Below are positions 1-10,540 of a DNA stretch of 64,000 nt, one piece after another. This stretch comes from Athripsodes cinereus. Lineage: Eukaryota > Arthropoda > Insecta > Trichoptera > Leptoceridae. Location of the stretch: NCBI GenBank assembly GCA_947579605.1, contig OX388322.1, forward strand, positions 10,478,001 through 10,542,000, written 5' to 3'. Position numbers and translations under genes: made by a program. Under the pieces are notes generated by a model that was not told the origin of the DNA, ran no database searches, and was given only the letters and a program-made list of their open reading frames with translations. Numbering within the stretch: position 1 is the stretch's first letter; each line of letters opens with the position of its first letter.

Positions 1-1029
1 CTCACTGTTTGGTAATTGTAACATCAATAGCCAACTCTTTCGTAACTATTTACTATTATAATTCAAGTACCCACTCGGATGTGATGGATGCGTTTTGTTT
101 GAGCGTAAAATTTTAATTACTCATCGCTCTGTACTAAAAAACGTATTCATTGTTTGCGAAATTGCCCCCAAATGTAATAATGCTCGTATGAGTGAGTAAT
201 CTTTAATGTGATCATGCATTCGCATTAACCTTCTGTACGTCCGTGGATTTAAATATTATTTGTATTAGGAATCGAGAATAGTATGATGGTGAATTATTGG
301 ATTGTGAAATGTTTTGATAATAATGATAGGGATATTGAGAAATTTGTGTAGAGGACGTGCATTCAAATGGCCTCCTTAAATCGTATTCGATCCTGATAAC
401 AATTTACGTGCCTTTATTTTTACCACACACATTACAATTTTACAACCTAGCCCTAGCTATTTTTCTCTGAAACCTTAAGAAATATTTTTAAGAAGCGGGC
501 GTTATTTACATATGTGCATGCAATATATTTTTATTTTGTTCCTAATGTCTACTTTAAAATTTCATTGGAATCAATATATTATTAACTAGCTTTTATAACC
601 CGGCATCGCTCGGGTTTAAAAACAGATAATCATCCAAATAAATGTGTTAAAACTACACAATCTTATTGAAAAAAGTGAAGTAAGCACTAACTACGTAAAA
701 CTGATTAAGTAAATAAAAAGTGCAAAACCTATATAAAAAAATTTCTTCCCAATTTCAAAACATGAAGTTTGTAATCACACACGTCAATATTAGTAGGTGC
801 CTACCTGAAAAAAAGTAGGTACTTTAACCTCTTCCCAATTTAAAAACTCAGTGTTTAAAACCCACATCCCCTTATTTAAGTAAAAAATTAGGAAATGCCT
901 ATAACAGAAAAAAAACGGGTAAATGCTCTATTTTGAGAAAAAATAATAATAATTGGTTGGTTACCTACCAACATAGTTAAATAAAATTTCCCACATTTGA
1001 ATTGGTATTTTAAGTTTTTATTTTCAGTT
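1..1029. other. AT-rich non-coding stretch
   Basis: No convincing exon, RNA gene or intact element was seen. From about 588 the text (ataacccggcatcgctcggg) resembles the head of an interspersed repeat frequent in Lepidoptera, but I could not define its ends. Confidence 0.4.
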
Positions 1030-1195
1030 ACTTAGATATTCAGATGTTTTGTCATTAGATTAAAAAATAAAAAAAATAACAAAACCCAGATAGGTATATC
1101 TTTTATAAAAAAAAATAACTACCAATAACATCAAAGTATGTTTATTATTCTATGGTAACAACCAAACGACCTCCTCAAACATGAATTGTCGTTTT

Positions 1196-1235
1196 ACAGT
1201 TACTGGATGTTGGAAATTTAACATCCAGTAACTGT
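1196..1235. repeat. Perfect 16-bp hairpin
   Basis: Left arm acagttactggatgtt (1196-1211) and right arm aacatccagtaactgt (1220-1235) are exact reverse complements around an 8-base loop. It sits inside copy 1 of the surrounding direct repeat. Confidence 0.85.
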
Positions 1236-1313
1236 GTGCAAATTTGACTTCTGGTTTCAGTCTACATTTTTTTCAGTTTGTAATACTAAAGTAGCATTCA
1301 CATTGCTTCACCT

Positions 1314-1699
1314 GTTCACATTTGTTCATCCTATACATTCACTGCCATCCGACACTCACGGTCATGTTGTATGTAGTTTGACGTCGTAAAAATAAATGAA
1401 AAATAGCACTTAATAAAATTTAAATCAAATGAATAAAATTCACGAAAGTATGATAATTTGGTACACGATTCTGACTTTCAATACAAATTCATAGAGAATA
1501 AGACAAATTAAAGGATAAAACTTGTTTATGGTCGTTTCAGTGAAAGGACCTTTCGTCAACATTATGTCGGGTAGTAATCGGTTTCATCCGGAATCGCTAG
1601 TGATTGATGAAACGATTGACTATTGATGAAACGCCTGTTCACACCTTTTTATTTTGGAGGATCATCCAGAGTGATCACTGGAAGTGAACAAATGTGAGC
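1314..1699. mobile_element. Candidate small inverted-repeat element
   Basis: Left gttcacatttgttcatcc (1314-1331) is nearly the reverse complement of right ggaagtgaacaaatgtgagc (1679-1698). Further tcatcc/ggat motifs and a ccagagtgatcactgg palindrome lie inside. The layout suggests a non-autonomous DNA transposon, but no target-site duplication was recognised and the superfamily is unknown. Confidence 0.35.
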
Positions 1700-2503
1700 G
1701 CTCCTTTAGATAATCAGATGTTATGTCATTTAATTAAAAAGGATTAAGTACCGGTAACAACTAAGCATATTAATTATTATTCACCGGGAGCAACCAAACA
1801 TTTTCCTCAAACATTAATTGGCGTTTACAGATTGGAAATTTGAAATATATTTACGGTGTACAAAATTGACTTCTAGTTACAGTCTACAAATCTAAATTAT
1901 TATGTTTCAGTCAGCTAATTTAACGTCTAGTTACACCTTGAGTATTATGCTTTAAGTCTAAGATCTATTTAGCACCAAAATAGCTATATGTCATAATAAT
2001 AATCTGCTCTATGCGTGCCAAAATCATGCATAAATAAGCACGTATTACCAAACGGATTCAATGTAGGATATACCAAAAACTTATTTTAAATAGAATCTGC
2101 AATCCAATCTACTGATGTTGGTGTGATATGTATTATCAATAACAATTATTTATTTTTCAGGTACTGATTTTAAAGTAACGAATACTCATAAAACCATAAT
2201 AAAGTAAAGATTAATAACCATAACCAATAACCAATTTTCTGGCAACATTTATTTTCTAGCAACCCAGGGAGGCGTTCAAACAGTCACCGAGTGATCACTC
2301 GACGACGCTCTATCCGTTCACGCGCCCGGAGCGAGTCACCCGACGACTCGCACTGTTGCGTTCAGGCATGTCGTCGGGTGATCTACCGAAATCATAGCAA
2401 GATGATTATCACTCTGACAGTTACCTTGACGTTTGAGTGATGACGGTTGCCAAAACAATTGCGAAGTTAATCGTAATTATGGTGTATTCTTGTCTTATAT
2501 AAT

Positions 2504-2935
2504 TACTACTACTACTATACTATACCCTCACGCCATGTCCCAGGAGGGGTAGGCAGAGAGAACGGAACGCCATATAGATCTATCCTTACATACTTCTTTC
2601 GCTTCCTCTACATTCATCCAGTTTCTCATACATGCACGCTGATTTCTCACACCCCTTCTTTCAGATAAATACATCCTCTTCGTCATCCTTTCATCTTGCA
2701 TTCGCTCAACATGTCCAAACCATCTCAACTTGTTTACACGCATTCTGTTCACAACACTCCTCTCACATCCGCTCATTCTCCTGATATCCTCATTCTTCAC
2801 TCTATCTCGCAACGTTTTACCAACCATTCTTCTCAGTGAACGCATCTCTACAGCATTTATTCCACTCTCATCCTTTTTCAACCACGTCCAAGTTTCGCTT
2901 GCAAACATAAGTGTCGGTATATAATTTTTCAAAAC
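2504..2935 (-). mobile_element. LINE reverse transcriptase C-terminal fragment with in-frame 78-bp deletion
   Basis: The minus strand reads open for 134 codons (2932 to 2528). It has the landmarks of the region after the catalytic domain of a lepidopteran non-LTR retrotransposon polyprotein: SETW, VEMRSLRRM, RVKNEDIRRMSGC, KLRWFGHVERM, RRACMRNWMNV, VCKDRSIWRSVLSAYPSWD. Downstream of the stop is an (ACT)n-type tail on the + strand at about 2504-2518, the expected 3' tail. Compared with the copy at 23612-23886 it lacks 26 residues between GVR and RACM. The 5' end is truncated, so there is no catalytic core and it is a dead fragment. It lies inside a candidate DNA element. Confidence 0.85.
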
Positions 2936-3119
2936 AGAAAATCATATTTTTTTAGTTCAAGAAGTGAAATGAAAGAGAAATTAAAATAGTTAGTGCAGAT
3001 TTTAGTGAATAATTTATTTTTTACGGTTTGTTTAAATATGCATTATCCTAAAAACATTCTTAAAGCAAAGCCAATTTAACTATTCAAATTAAAAACGTAA
3101 TCAAGTAAAGCATGACGCA

Positions 3120-3243
3120 CTACCGCGAATGAATCTTACGAAAATGGCGCCAGTACGATGACATTTGGGATGTGAGCGCCCTTGAGGTGGATTTTTTTTC
3201 ACAAAACGGCGCTTTACAAATCATCCAAATAATAATAATAATA
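3120..3243 (+). mobile_element. LINE 3' end with GCGCC/GGCGC stem and (AAT)n tail
   Basis: The segment contains gcgcccttgaggtgg, a T-run, then aaacggcgc and an (aat)n tract at 3228-3243. The GCGCC and GGCGC blocks can pair as a stem. Matching segments occur at 29732-29770 (directly after a LINE C-terminal ORF) and, diverged, at 6169-6212, so I read this as the 3' untranslated end of the same LINE family. Confidence 0.6.
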
Positions 3244-3960
3244 TAAAAACGCTCAAAGTTGTTCACGATTATCCGGGGTGCCATTCACCACTCATTGCAA
3301 CTTCATGGTCGCTCAGGTCACTGAACATCGAGCGATATTTATGTTACCCTGAACGCCTCCCAGATAAAGCGTTGGATTTTGACATTTGTGGCACTTATAT
3401 GACAGTTTTGAGATGTTTGCATTTAGAACGTATAATATTCTATAATTATTTTGAATTTAGAATACCCCAGTGAAATTTAAAAATACCGCAAACCAAACAA
3501 TAATAATTTTATTATGTGAAATTACAAATCGCGGTCTTAATTCTTTATTTGAAATGTAATTATATTCCTAAAATAGATGTTACACAAATGACGTTTTATA
3601 TTTAGCTACAATTTTATTTTTGGAGTGAGACATTGCCTTAAAACGGAATTATAAAGCTGGTATGCAATTCTAACAATTTACTTTATCAATAGCCAATATC
3701 TTAATATCTAAACTTTGAAAATCTCATGTTTTTAGATGCTTGTTTTGAATAAATGAAATACTTCTAATGAAACAAATAGATGGAGGCATAATATGTGGTA
3801 ATATATTACAAAAGTGCCTACTTAAATTATCACCGTATTATGTTAAATGCAAGTTTACTTATGTTATCTATGGGTTAATTAAAAATGAGAAAAATGAGGC
3901 ACATGAGATGATTAAAAATGATATATTTCATGCCATTGTATTTGAGTTGGATCCCAGTTT
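3244..3960. other. AT-rich stretch without a recognised gene
   Basis: Apart from the end of the candidate element at 3361, nothing was recognised. A 65-codon open frame near 3767-3964 has no family resemblance and AT-driven composition; I do not call it a gene. Confidence 0.4.
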
Positions 3961-4370
3961 TTGATAAAACAGATAACTATATTTTGAAATAAAAAGGAAC
4001 TCTGAATATCTTACAATAAAATAAAAACATGTATTAATAGTATCGTTGTCGATATATAAGATTTTTTTAGATTTTGGAGTTTAGCATACTTCGACAATAG
4101 AACATTGAAGTATCACTGAATTAATAATTCTATGTTTTTGATATAACAGATAACTATATTTTGAAAAACTCTAAACATCTTACAATAAAATAAGAAGACG
4201 TATTAATAGTATCGTTGTAGATATATAAGATTTTTTAAGATTTTGAAGTTTAGCATACTTCGACAAAAGAACATTGAAATATCACTGAATTAATAATTCT
4301 ATGTTTTTGATATTACAGATAACTATATTTTGAAAAACACTAAACATCTTACAATAAGATAAGAACATAC
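3961..4370. repeat. Tandem repeat, about 170-177 bp period
   Basis: The block agataactatattttgaaa recurs at 3971, 4148 and 4317. Each is followed by a conserved series (catcttacaataaaata, tagtatcgttgt, gtttagcatacttcgac, atcactgaattaataattct). A fourth, more diverged copy starts at about 4918. The period falls from 177 to 169 bp by small deletions. Non-coding. Confidence 0.85.
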
Positions 4371-4371
4371 A

Positions 4372-5638
4372 AATCACAAAACAAACAAACAAATGAACCA
4401 ATGTACCAACCTAAATATTAATGTATTGGATTCTATGTCATTCATGTCGGCCAATGTGAAATTAGCTCAAGATGTCAAAAATATGCAATTTTAACTCGCA
4501 TAATTCAGGAGTTTTTATCATAACCAAACACAATAATTTATAACCAAAATAATCCCCAAATGTTTAGTTTCAGTACTGATGTATTTCTCGTTACATCCAT
4601 TGTGAAATTAATTCAGTACATTGAAAAATGTTCGACCATGAATATTGCTACTTACAAAAACTTTCATAGATTTTTCCATACAAATTTTATTATTATAATT
4701 TCTTTGTCAATACATAAGATATTTTAAATGTTTTTGGCCTTGAACGTGCCCAGGAGATGAGACCTCGTATAGAGTGTATTATTTTACTTCTGTCTTTCCT
4801 TATTTCAGAGTCCATTGAGGACATACGAACTAACGAACGCTTTAGAATATTTATGTGTGGATGATACATTTCATTTGATATGATAAATCTTTCTAAATTC
4901 TCTGTGTTTGATATAACAGATAACTATATTTAGAAATAAGAAGAAACTAAGAATATCCTACAATAAAATAAGAACACATATTGTCGATTGTTGTAGATAA
5001 TATGAGATTTTTGTGATTTTACAAAACATCAACAAAAGATTGTTGATACATCATGATTTATAAATTCAATCTTTATAAAAGAATACTTATTAAATGTTTT
5101 CAGCTCGCATACTGGATGAGACATATCGTAAAGAGGACATAAAAGTCAAAAAACAAACAAACTAATGAACCGATGTACCAACCAAAATATTAATGTATTG
5201 GATTCTATGTCATTCATGTCGGCCATTATGAAATTAGCCCAAGATGTCAAAAATATGCAATTTTAACTCGCATAATTCAGGAGTTTTTATCATAACCAAA
5301 CACAATAATTTATAACCAAAATAATCCCCATATGTTTAGTTTCAGTACTGATGTATTTCTCGTTACATCCATTGTGAAATTAATTCAGTACACTGAAAAA
5401 TGTTCGACTATGAATATTGCTACTTACAAAAACTTTCATAGATTTATCCATACAAATTTTATTATTATAATATCTTTATCAATACATAAGATATTTTAAA
5501 TGTTTTTGGCCTTGAACGTGCCCAGGATATGAGACCTCGTATAGAGTGTATTATTTTACTTCTGTCTTTCCTTATTTCAGAGTCCATTAAGGACATACGA
5601 ACATACATACGAACGCATTAGAATATTTATGTGTGGAT
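4372..5638. repeat. Recent about 490-bp direct duplication (about 4372-4862 and 5144-5638)
   Basis: The two blocks align almost base for base with an offset of about 772. Shared text runs from the aaacaaacaaac tract, through atgtattggattctatgtca (4421 and 5193), to agtccatt(g/a)aggacatacg and tagaatatttatgtgtgga. Between them lies a diverged copy of the 170-bp unit (4909-5040). Together with 3961-4370 this is a small composite array. The few mismatches imply a recent event. No ORF explains it. Confidence 0.85.
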
Positions 5639-6161
5639 TTATCTAGTTGTGATTTGAACCGAAACTGGCTTTCACTGATAGATATAATTTTTATTTTAAC
5701 TTATTTTTTTAGTTTTGAGAGATGTATCAACATTTTTCATTCGTCATTGATTTCTAATCGAATATATTCAAATATAGATCATCAATTTACCATTTGATTG
5801 ATGGGAAATGCCAATAGTTATTGCGGTTAACGATCAGATATCTTGTGATCTCAAAACAGCAATAGATCATTCTTAAACCGTTATTACTATAAATAACATA
5901 CTCGTTCATGATCCATACATGACTGTGATCCATAGCGTTGCGTAATGTTTCAAAGAAAATTGATCACCAACTTGTTGTTATTTTGTGTCTTAGGTCCATG
6001 TAGATCTCACGGACTGGTCACGCAATACATTGGTGTACAGTGAATACTTGATCGCATAAGAATAAGAAATGCATTGATTTCATCCAATAATTACGTAACC
6101 TACTTGAAATTTGGAAAATCTTCTTATGTAAGAGTGGTTTGTATGATAATTTATGAACCAG
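5639..6161. other. AT-rich stretch, nothing recognised
   Basis: Both strands were read for exons, tRNA-like heads and terminal repeats; none could be supported. Confidence 0.4.
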
Positions 6162-6215
6162 TTTAAAAGCGCACTTGAAGTGATATTATCACAATACGGC
6201 GCTATATAAATTGAC
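6162..6215 (+). mobile_element. Diverged LINE 3' end
   Basis: gcgcacttgaagtga (from 6169), a short AT run and aatacggcgctatataaat repeat the order seen at 3175-3220 and 29732-29775. It is too short to classify alone. Confidence 0.4.
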
Positions 6216-6398
6216 ATATTATTGTACATCGATATACTTAATGTAGTTTTGGGCAGTAATCGCAGCTTTTAAGCACAATATCCCTTAAGCCAGATATATT
6301 AACTCGTCATTAGTATTGTTGGTTTCTCTCTTAATACTTTCTACCATGATTAAACTTTGAAGATAGGGTAATTTATAAATAAAATTAATAATAAAATG

Positions 6399-6550
6399 GG
6401 TAGCCAGCACTCCAGCTGCATGTTATCAGCATGCAAGTTATCATTTTTGTGCCAATAAAAAATTAAGACATTCGAGATGGGTAGCAAACCTAATCGCTGA
6501 ATCAATATGTAAAATATCTTTATCTGAAAACTGACAGAATTTGAACTGTT
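6399..6550 (-). repeat. F1 dispersed repeat copy
   Basis: F1 is my label for a family found many times in this window. Read on the + strand, a full copy runs: ccatcacggcatatcccaca, agtggggtagccagcag, an atgttataaacatgcaagct block, ctccgtgccaataaa, acattcaggatgggtggca, cgctgaatttaagatgtaaaatgtct. Here the gggtagccagc, catgcaagtt, gtgccaataaa, acattcgagatgggtagca and cgctgaatc blocks are present. I assign strand - because the apparent (ACT)n tail is at the left in better copies. Confidence 0.65.
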
Positions 6551-7235
6551 CAAATTTAAGAAAACAGCTAGTAGATACCTACATCCTACATCCTAATGTA
6601 TCAACTTTTAGTATTACTTTTAGTTTTACTTATCAAGTTAGATAATATGTCGTGATGGCATGAATGAATTTATTATGAGTGCCTAAAATTTTACTACGCC
6701 TCTGATAATATTGATCTCTGTTAAAGTCATTTGAACGTAAGAATAAAAATTCTCATTAAGACATTATTTTTCATTACACTATTATAACATGTTTTGAGTA
6801 CAACTTTGGTTTATTGATATCATTAACCTGAATTATGATCCTCTTAGCCTTTTAATCATACTCGTACCTACTCCTTGACTAAAATTATTCATATTATAGA
6901 TAAGCATTGTGAGTATTTTGTGTTTCATTTATGACAATCCCATAGGTCAGTACCTACTAAATTTGTTTCTAATATTCATATTGTCTTATCCGTACAATAC
7001 TTTATATTTGAAATAACTATTTATTATTTAAAGCTTTATTATTAGACCTGTCTTGCCTCATGCTATTATTCAACAGATGATGAAGAACTGAAGGTTAAAT
7101 CTTTACGAACTTTTTTTACAAAAGGGACAAACTTTTAGTAAATGTTTTTTTTTATTCAATACTATGTGACTATGTGAGTCATGTGATTTTCACTGTTTTA
7201 TGTTGAGTTATTTTATCACTTTTGTCTATAAAGTC

Positions 7236-7390
7236 TATCATGGCAACTCTCATTAATGAGGTAATCAGTAGATAAGCTGCATGAAAAGCGAGACATTCAA
7301 AATGGGTGGCATACCACACTGCAATCGATTTTCGACGAAAACTTATTACTTTTACATATGAAATATTTTCAGCAGCATATGTCAATTAAT
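7236..7390 (-). repeat. Diverged F1 repeat copy
   Basis: catggcaactctcattaatg, gaggtaatcagtagat, gagacattcaaaatgggtggc and a degenerate cgctgaat block occur in F1 order. The open frame on the other strand here is a shadow of the repeat. Confidence 0.5.
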
Positions 7391-7782
7391 AATTCTGGTA
7401 TTTTATTATGCGCATGTCCTAAAAATTGAACTTAAAAAAAGTACAGATTAGGCATTTAAGTATGTAGGTATTAAATACTACTAAAGCACAGTACTTGGCT
7501 GTTATAACAGAACCTTCAAACCGTTACAATAAACCTGCCCAGTATGCATAGGTTAGGGTTTGTTCAACTTACAAATACCTATATTATTAAAAGGATACCA
7601 ACTGTGTTTACATTATATGTAAGTAGGTATATTATTTAACTATAGACTTATCTTAATTAATATTGATATTTACATATTTTTCAATATTGATACAAACATA
7701 TAGTTTAACTCCATCATGTTTTGAACTTATCAAAATTTCTTCTCGTTCTTTTATTACTTACTTTACTTTTCGGGTCCGGACT
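7391..7782. other. AT-rich stretch, nothing recognised
   Basis: No gene or element supported. Confidence 0.35.
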
Positions 7783-8270
7783 TCAGACCTTGCCACTCCA
7801 GTATGCAGCGACGTACATCGCCTTGTCATTCGCCATCATCAGGTCACTCACATTACATGCATTCCGCATCAGCGGACATTGCAATAGGTGAGAGTCACTC
7901 TGCTCCTCCCCACAGTCGCAGCTGGCGTCCTCTCCATCCAAAAAGCCCCACTTCCGCTGGTTACTTTTGCACCTTGTCACCCCAACTCTTAGTCTGTTCA
8001 GTGTCTTCCACGTGGGATAGTTCAGACTATGCACGGTGTTTGTGCTTTCAGATGGCATCATCCATGGATTGTCGCCAGGTTCCTGCCTCCACAATTCCTC
8101 TCTACGCTTTTCTGACTAGGTTGTAAGGTCATTTGTGATCTTAAGGAAGCTTTTTCTCGATCCTAATCTTGGAGGTGCCATCCGGTGATTGTAAAGGGGA
8201 TGTCTAGGGTCATGGATCTGCTTGTGTCTTTCTGTGTCTGCTGCCACCTTTCTTCTTATAGCAGGTGGAT
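7783..8270 (-). mobile_element. LINE ORF2 C-terminal remnant with CDCG...HLLQCP motif
   Basis: From 8094 to 7783 the minus strand encodes LNRLRVGVTRCKSNQRKWG, then a Cys/His cluster CDCGEEQSDSHLLQCPLM. This arrangement is typical of the tail after the reverse transcriptase of Jockey-type non-LTR elements. Upstream on the same strand (about 8270-8100), in other frames, one reads IRRKVAADTE, DPRHPLYNHRMAPPRLGSRK and SFLKITNDL, which continue the same protein family. The frame changes mean it is broken. It is clearly more GC-rich than its surroundings. No 3' tail or target duplication was recognised. Confidence 0.75.
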
Positions 8271-9429
8271 GATTTCATTGAACATGTAAATATATAGAGC
8301 ATTCTTCGGCCCGTCTTTAAAATATCAAACAGCACTATTTCCATTAAACCTAAGTAATTCACGCATTCAAATTAGACTTTATATAAAACATCTATCATAA
8401 CGGCAATTCCATCAACTGGGGTAGCCAGTGTGTTATAAAAAAGATTTGGAAGCTATGCTTTTGGTACCAGTAAAATATTAAGACAAGTACCTATCATTTG
8501 CAAATTTTCGGAAAATCCACGGAATATAAATTCCGTATAATTATTATGTTTATACTTGCATACGAAAATTCGTAAATAGTGGCTGGTATTAAGCCCAAAT
8601 TTACTCAACGCACTTCGACGGTTAAGAACGAAACTTCGAACAAGAAGAAACGTCTTAGATACTAGTATGTAAATAAGTGCTTTTTGCAATGATGTTTTGT
8701 ATGCAGATTGTCTATTGTAATGAAATAAACTGATGATATCTATGGAAGTTTATTCCTTTGTTGTGATGATTTTCTTGCAAAACATTAACTTCCATTGGGA
8801 TTGTTAAACAGAGAATGATTTTTGTTGATTGCATATCTATTGACTGTTAGATAGATCGCGATATTGTTGTTCATATATCTATTTTATTCAAGTAAATGTT
8901 GGTCCAGTAATAATGAACTTATTTGAATACAGGTTGGTTTGTTCCCAAGGGCTAACAGTATTTATTGATAAATCTGTATTTGATACACAATTTTATTGTA
9001 ATTAAGTATGTATTTATATGTAAAACTCTGCCATTTTGCCACCTAAACGTTTCCCATGATAGCAAATAATGGTACACAACACTATGTACGTACGCATGTA
9101 ACAAGTATTCATATACTGACATGTAATACAATGTTATGTATACATATACTACACTAACTTTGAGTAGATACATATTTGAATACTTTCAGTAAGATAGCAA
9201 ATGTTAATTTTTTTAGTGTTACTGCTTTCATTAACAAATCATTTAGTTTTCTTGAAAAATAGAAAAACGATCATAAAAACGTCACCATAAAAACTACTAA
9301 AACTTTTTTAGGTTCAAATCTATAAAATGAATGACGTGAAGTTTAGGCCGAATGAATGAATGACGTGACTCAATTTTAGGCCGCCTATTGTAGTTGTAGT
9401 GTGTGTTTATTTTATTTATTTTTTTGAGA
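8271..9429. other. AT-rich stretch; one short F1 fragment
   Basis: At about 8402-8430 a short ccatcaactggggtagccag block resembles the F1 head. The rest shows only short open frames of low-complexity composition and no gene. Confidence 0.4.
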
Positions 9430-9783
9430 AAGAATACTGTTATCACCGTCCCAGAACAGAGCAATCTAGTGGGACGGTGTAATTTCCCTGTCTTGCGTGA
9501 ATCAATTAGCGACGTACACGGTCAGGCGGGCCAGGGGTGGCCTGATATGGGACCCTATTTTTTACAAAGACCAACATACCTAATTTACCCATTTTTTGGT
9601 CCCTGTGAGGGCTGCCCCTGGCTCGCTCATCTGAGATCCCTATAGGGAGCCCATGATGAGTTTGATAAGAAGAAAGAGTGATATGTGATGTCCATAATAA
9701 TTTAAAATATATTGTGAAAATTGTCAAATGTACCTATTGTAAGAAGGGAAATAAAATAATTTCATTTCATTTCATTTCATTTC
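9430..9783. repeat. GC-richer block ending in a (CATTT)n microsatellite
   Basis: 9440-9660 is GC-richer than its flanks (gggccaggggtggcctga, gctgcccctggctcgctc) and contains cgtccca/tgggacg inverted motifs near 9448-9477. About 75 bases further comes aaataaaa followed by an (atttc)n tract at 9761-9783. This layout, a body, an A-rich stretch and a short tandem tail, suggests a retroelement 3' end on the + strand. Open frames on both strands carry no recognised domain. Confidence 0.4.
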
Positions 9784-10179
9784 TTTTTTTGTAACCTTCT
9801 ATAGGGCTATGACATGAAGAGATATAGGTATAGAAAATATCCATAACTTCTAGTCAATTTTCTCATGAACTTTGTACCTATTCTAAATACGGGAGTAATG
9901 AAAAATTCAAGACCAAAATAATAACACGTCGCTCTAACTTAGTTAAGTTATCTTATAATATGTTACTTTGATACAATTTGTCTCCATACTCATGACAATG
10001 CATGTGGTATTTCTAACCAAATTAGGTACATATTATTAGTCATGATAATATGAAAATAATAACTTATCTTCACTCAACTGCTTATAATTTAGTATTAAAA
10101 GGAGAAAACTATCGTGTAATAAGGCTCCAATGTGTGTAGAGATTGAAAACGATCATGAACACGTCGATAAGGTAGGAAA
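9784..10179. other. AT-rich stretch, nothing recognised
   Basis: No exon or element supported. Confidence 0.35.
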
Positions 10180-10540
10180 CATTTTTTTATTAATTTATTC
10201 TTAACTTACATTGTTAACAAGCAATTTAACATAGAAATACAATCGATATGCAAAGGGCGAGTTCATCGCGGAGGCGTGATATTCCAACTTACCCAATTTC
10301 ATGAAAGGTTCACAAAAAATCTTAAAGGAAGGAAGCGAGGAGGAACAAGGAGAAGAGAATAGGAAGGAAAAGAGAGTAGAAAACAGATGTTAAATTTTGA
10401 GTGAGAAAGTGGTCCTTTACTGCTCGCTTGAATGCGTGAAGAGCGGGGAGCAATCTTATTCTGGAAGGCAGATAACAGCGAGTACCTACCATGAACAGAA
10501 AATGAGTTCGCAAAAAGTTTGAGCTATGAGCTGGTATCAC
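10180..10540 (-). mobile_element. LINE ORF2 end plus 3' UTR
   Basis: On the minus strand, residues LPSRIRLLPALHAFKRAVK (about 10470-10410) match the motif found at the extreme C-terminus of many LINE polyproteins, LP..IR....L..FKR.LK. It is followed by the 3' UTR block which on the + strand reads gggcgagttcatcgcggagg (10256-10275) plus ccaacttaccca. The same block occurs at 18244, 30288 and 51810, there with an (AAT)n-type end. 5'-truncated and non-functional. Confidence 0.6.

Larger units (their letters stand above)
1030..1895. repeat. Diverged direct repeat pair (about 1030-1280 and 1700-1895)
   Basis: The two segments share blocks in the same order: a cagatgtt(t/a)tgtcatt block, a caaccaaac...cctcaaaca block, a ttggaaattt block and a gacttct(g/a)gtt(t/a)cagtctaca block. 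They are about 620 bp apart and clearly diverged. Copy 1 holds a perfect hairpin (1196-1235) that copy 2 lacks. This looks like two copies of one old repeat rather than a gene. No coding capacity was seen. Confidence 0.6.
2267..3361. mobile_element. Candidate DNA element with 12-bp terminal inverted repeats, interrupted by LINE pieces
   Basis: GGGAGGCGTTCA at 2267-2278 is matched by its exact reverse complement at 3350-3361. Just inside both ends are GTCACC/GTGACC and short GAGTGA/GAGCGA motifs. The interior holds a minus-strand LINE fragment (2504-2935) and a plus-strand LINE 3' end (about 3120-3243), so it would be a nested structure. No target duplication was found, so the boundaries are tentative. 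Confidence 0.45.

Noticed and set aside
7803..8126. 107-residue + strand open frame
   Set aside because: Antisense shadow of the minus-strand LINE fragment with the CDCG...HLLQCP motif.
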